Shown here: positions 13,256 to 15,379 of the stretch, in pieces
How the letters are laid out: every line of letters starts with the position of its first letter
Position numbering within the stretch: the first letter of the stretch is position 1
Assembly (NCBI GenBank): GCA_046546355.1
Contig: JBKGXZ010000036.1
Coordinates: forward strand, 1 to 15,379
DNA from: CAZBUB01 sp046546355
GTDB lineage: Bacteria > Desulfobacterota > Desulfovibrionia > Desulfovibrionales > Desulfothermaceae
DNA length: 15,379 bases
Direction of reading: 5' to 3'
Position numbers and translations under genes: made by a program
Notes under the pieces: model-generated
What the model was told of the DNA's origin: nothing
Databases searched by the model: none
The model's input: only the letters and a program-made list of their open reading frames with translations

Positions 13256-15334
13256 GTGGCAAGGCTGATACCCATACATAAACAGCGCAACATAGGCTTC
13301 ATGGCTCATATAGACGCTGGTAAGACAACTACTACAGAGCGTATTCTGTTCTATACTGGTGTCTCGCATAAGATAGGAGAGGTCCATGACGGCCAGGCTG
13401 TTATGGACTACATGGTCCAGGAGCAGGAAAGGGGCATTACCATTACCTCAGCTGCCACCACCTGCTTCTGGAAGGAACACAGAATAAACATCATCGATAC
13501 CCCCGGCCACGTTGATTTCACCGTGGAGGTGGAACGCGCTCTGCGCGTTCTGGACGGTGTGGTGGCTGTCTTTTGTGCCGTAGGGGGTGTGGAGCCCCAG
13601 AGCGAGACGGTTTGGCGTCAGGCTGACAGGTACAATGTTCCCAGGCTGGCGTTTGTGAACAAGATGGATCGCACCGGCGCAGATTTCTTTCGGGTCATGG
13701 ACATGATGCGCGAGAAGCTGGGGGCCAAGCCGGCACCTATACAAATACCCATTGGTGGTGAAGAGCACTTCAAAGGTGTTGTGGACCTGGTGCAGGGCAA
13801 GGCCTTATACTTTGACGAGCAAAGCCTGGGCAAGAAGACATTATCTGAAGATATTCCCCAGGAGCTGCAAGAGGAGACCCAGCGATGGCGCAGCTATCTT
13901 ATAGAGGCCATTGTCGAGGAAGACGAGACGCTGCTGGAAAAGTATCTTGCAGGTGAGGAATTTAGCCCGCAAGAACTGGAAGAAGGAATTCGCAAAGCGA
14001 CCCGCAACTTGAGCATCTGCCCAGTGCTCTGCGGCTCCGCTTTCAAGAACAAAGGTATCCAGCCCATGCTGGATGCGATTGTGGAATTCTTCCCATCTCC
14101 TGCAGACCTGCCGCCCATTATCGGCAAGAATCCAGAGACAGGAGAAGAGATCGCTTGTCAATGCAAGGATGATGCAGCCTTGAGCGCCCTGGCCTTCAAG
14201 CTGATGACAGATCCTTATGTAGGGCACTTGACCTTTCTGCGCATCTACTCCGGACATATTGAGAGCGGAATGACAGTGCTCAATGCAGCGAACAACAAGA
14301 AGGAGCGCATTGGAAGGCTGCTCAAGATGCATTCCAATAAGCGGGAAGAGATAAAGGAAGCCTGGGCCGGGGATATTGTGGCAGCAGTTGGCCTGAAGCA
14401 GGTGAGCACCGGCGATACTTTGAGCGATTTCAAGAGGCCGGTGATCCTGGAGACCATGGAATTCCCAGCTCCCGTGATATCTGTGGCTATCGAGCCCAAG
14501 ACCAAGCAGGACCGGGATGCCTTGAGCCAGGCCTTGCAGAAGCTGGCCAAGGAGGATCCCTCGTTTCAGGTTAGGTCTGACGAGGAGACTGGCCAGACCA
14601 TCATTTCCGGGATGGGCGAGCTGCATATAGAGGTTATTGTGGACCGCCTGATTCGCGAATTCAAGGTGGATGCCAATATAGGCCAGCCCCAAGTGGCTTA
14701 TAGGGAAACCATCACCAAGAGCGCAAAGACTGAAAAGAAGTTCGTCAAGCAAACCGGCGGCAGGGGACAGTACGCGCATTGTGTGCTGGAGGTCGAGCCC
14801 ATGGAGCAAGGCGGGGGCTACGAGTTCAAGAATTCCATTGTGGGCGGCATCATACCCAAAGAATATATCCCTGCTGTAGACCGAGGCATTCAGGATGCCC
14901 TGAAAAACGGTGTGGTTTCCGGCCACCCCCTGGTGGACATCAAGGTTAATTTGGTATTCGGCTCCTATCACGAAGTGGATTCCTCAGAGCAGGCCTTTTA
15001 CATTGCCGGATCCATGGCCATCAAGGAGGCTTGCATGCAGGCTGGTCCAGTGATTATGGAACCAGTAATGCAAGTAGAAATCCTAACCCCGGATGAGTAT
15101 ACAGGCGATGTGATGGGGGATCTGAACGGCCGCAGGGGCAGGGTCCTGAATATTGAGCCCAGACTAGGCACACAGATTGTCAAATGCGAAGTGCCTCTTA
15201 AGGAGATGTTCGGCTATTCTACTGACCTGCGCTCCATGACCCAGGGCAGGGCCATTTTCTCCATGCAGTTCAGTCACTACGAAAAAGTACCAGCCAGTCT
15301 GGCAGAAGAAATTAAGACGAGAACCAGGGGGTAA
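13256..15334 (+). CDS. fusA: Elongation factor G
   Basis: A 692-residue translocation GTPase, the standard length for bacterial EF-G. The G domain has the P-loop AHIDAGKTTTTERI (17-30), DTPGH at 81-85 with catalytic His85, NKMD at 135-138 and GSAF at 260-263. Domains II-V follow: domain II contains LTFLRIYSGHIESG, domain IV contains GGRGQYAHCVLEVEP, and domain V contains TPDEYTGDVMGDLNGRRGR. The start is GTG at 13256, giving MARLIPIHKQRNIGFMAHID, which matches the family N-terminus. A G-rich stretch (13247-13252) lies very close, 3 nt away, and AAGG (13240-13243) lies 12 nt away, so ribosome binding looks non-ideal. It lies next to tuf with a 2-nt gap, the classic str order. It looks like the main, translational EF-G rather than a paralogue. 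Confidence 0.98.
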   Translation: MARLIPIHKQRNIGFMAHIDAGKTTTTERILFYTGVSHKIGEVHDGQAVMDYMVQEQERGITITSAATTCFWKEHRINIIDTPGHVDFTVEVERALRVLDGVVAVFCAVGGVEPQSETVWRQADRYNVPRLAFVNKMDRTGADFFRVMDMMREKLGAKPAPIQIPIGGEEHFKGVVDLVQGKALYFDEQSLGKKTLSEDIPQELQEETQRWRSYLIEAIVEEDETLLEKYLAGEEFSPQELEEGIRKATRNLSICPVLCGSAFKNKGIQPMLDAIVEFFPSPADLPPIIGKNPETGEEIACQCKDDAALSALAFKLMTDPYVGHLTFLRIYSGHIESGMTVLNAANNKKERIGRLLKMHSNKREEIKEAWAGDIVAAVGLKQVSTGDTLSDFKRPVILETMEFPAPVISVAIEPKTKQDRDALSQALQKLAKEDPSFQVRSDEETGQTIISGMGELHIEVIVDRLIREFKVDANIGQPQVAYRETITKSAKTEKKFVKQTGGRGQYAHCVLEVEPMEQGGGYEFKNSIVGGIIPKEYIPAVDRGIQDALKNGVVSGHPLVDIKVNLVFGSYHEVDSSEQAFYIAGSMAIKEACMQAGPVIMEPVMQVEILTPDEYTGDVMGDLNGRRGRVLNIEPRLGTQIVKCEVPLKEMFGYSTDLRSMTQGRAIFSMQFSHYEKVPASLAEEIKTRTRG

Positions 15335-15336
15335 GT

Positions 15337-15379
15337 ATGGCTAAGGAGAAGTTTGAGAGGAAGAAGCCTCACGTAAACA
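15337..15379 (+). CDS. tuf: Elongation factor Tu, N-terminal start only (downstream tuf copy)
   Basis: An ATG 2 nt after the fusA stop opens MAKEKFERKKPHVN, the diagnostic EF-Tu N-terminus, and runs off the window end after 14 codons. AGGGGG (15326-15331), inside the fusA end, lies 5 nt before the ATG, so translation is probably coupled. With the EF-Tu C-terminus at 1-68, this is evidence for two tuf genes in the same orientation flanking the cluster. The G1 motif (GHIDHGKT) would follow just outside the window. Confidence 0.95.
   Translation, partial: MAKEKFERKKPHVN

Noticed and set aside
13841..14971. A 376-codon - strand frame opposite fusA
   Set aside because: Antisense shadow of conserved EF-G coding sequence with the same His/Leu-rich composition; no ribosome site or domain recognised.
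1..15379. Mobile element, CRISPR array or defence system
   Set aside because: No spaced direct repeats, terminal inverted repeats, transposase or integrase motifs were seen; every substantial + strand frame is a recognised housekeeping gene.

Overview
This is an ordinary, highly conserved bacterial housekeeping locus: the fused 'beta' and 'str' clusters for transcription and translation, all on the + strand. The gene order is tuf(3' end)-rpmG-tRNA-Trp-secE-nusG-rplK-rplA-rplJ-rplL-rpoB-rpoC-rpsL-rpsG-fusA-tuf(5' end). I see no accessory island, insertion sequence, CRISPR array or toxin/defence gene. I found no undescribed system here. The points worth a second look are in the RNA-level architecture.

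Organism: the protein sequences (the L7/L12, RpoB, RpoC and EF-G signatures), the order tuf-rpmG-trnW-secE, and the proteobacterial-type insertions in RpoB and RpoC suggest a member of the Desulfobacterota, most like the Desulfovibrionales. This comes from remembered family resemblance, not a search. Base composition is moderate in G+C. Arg is often AGG and Ile often ATA, even in ribosomal protein genes.

Layout: (1) 1-1176 holds the EF-Tu C-terminus, zinc-type L33, tRNA-Trp, the translocase subunit SecE and the elongation factor NusG. SecE and NusG lack visible Shine-Dalgarno sequences. (2) 1242-3431 holds L11, L1, L10 and L7/L12. A clear L10 autoregulatory leader precedes rplJ, and a perfect 15-bp hairpin follows rplL. 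(3) 3432-3864 is a 433-nt AT-rich gap with no credible gene, several small palindromes and a weak candidate promoter before rpoB. (4) 3865-12225 holds the beta and beta' subunits of RNA polymerase with intact catalytic, zinc and rifampicin-pocket residues. (5) 12226-15379 holds S12, S7, EF-G and the start of a second EF-Tu gene, behind a promoter with a perfect TTGACA -35 element. A small U-tailed hairpin lies between rpsG and fusA.

Together the genes encode the polymerase core, its elongation factor, the ribosomal stalk (L10, L7/L12, L11, L1), the decoding-centre proteins S12 and S7, and the GTPases that work at the stalk. They could be transcribed as one long unit with internal promoters and leader/attenuator controls. 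For rplA, rpsL and rpsG I chose starts downstream of the longest open frames, because each has a Shine-Dalgarno sequence and a family-typical N-terminus there.
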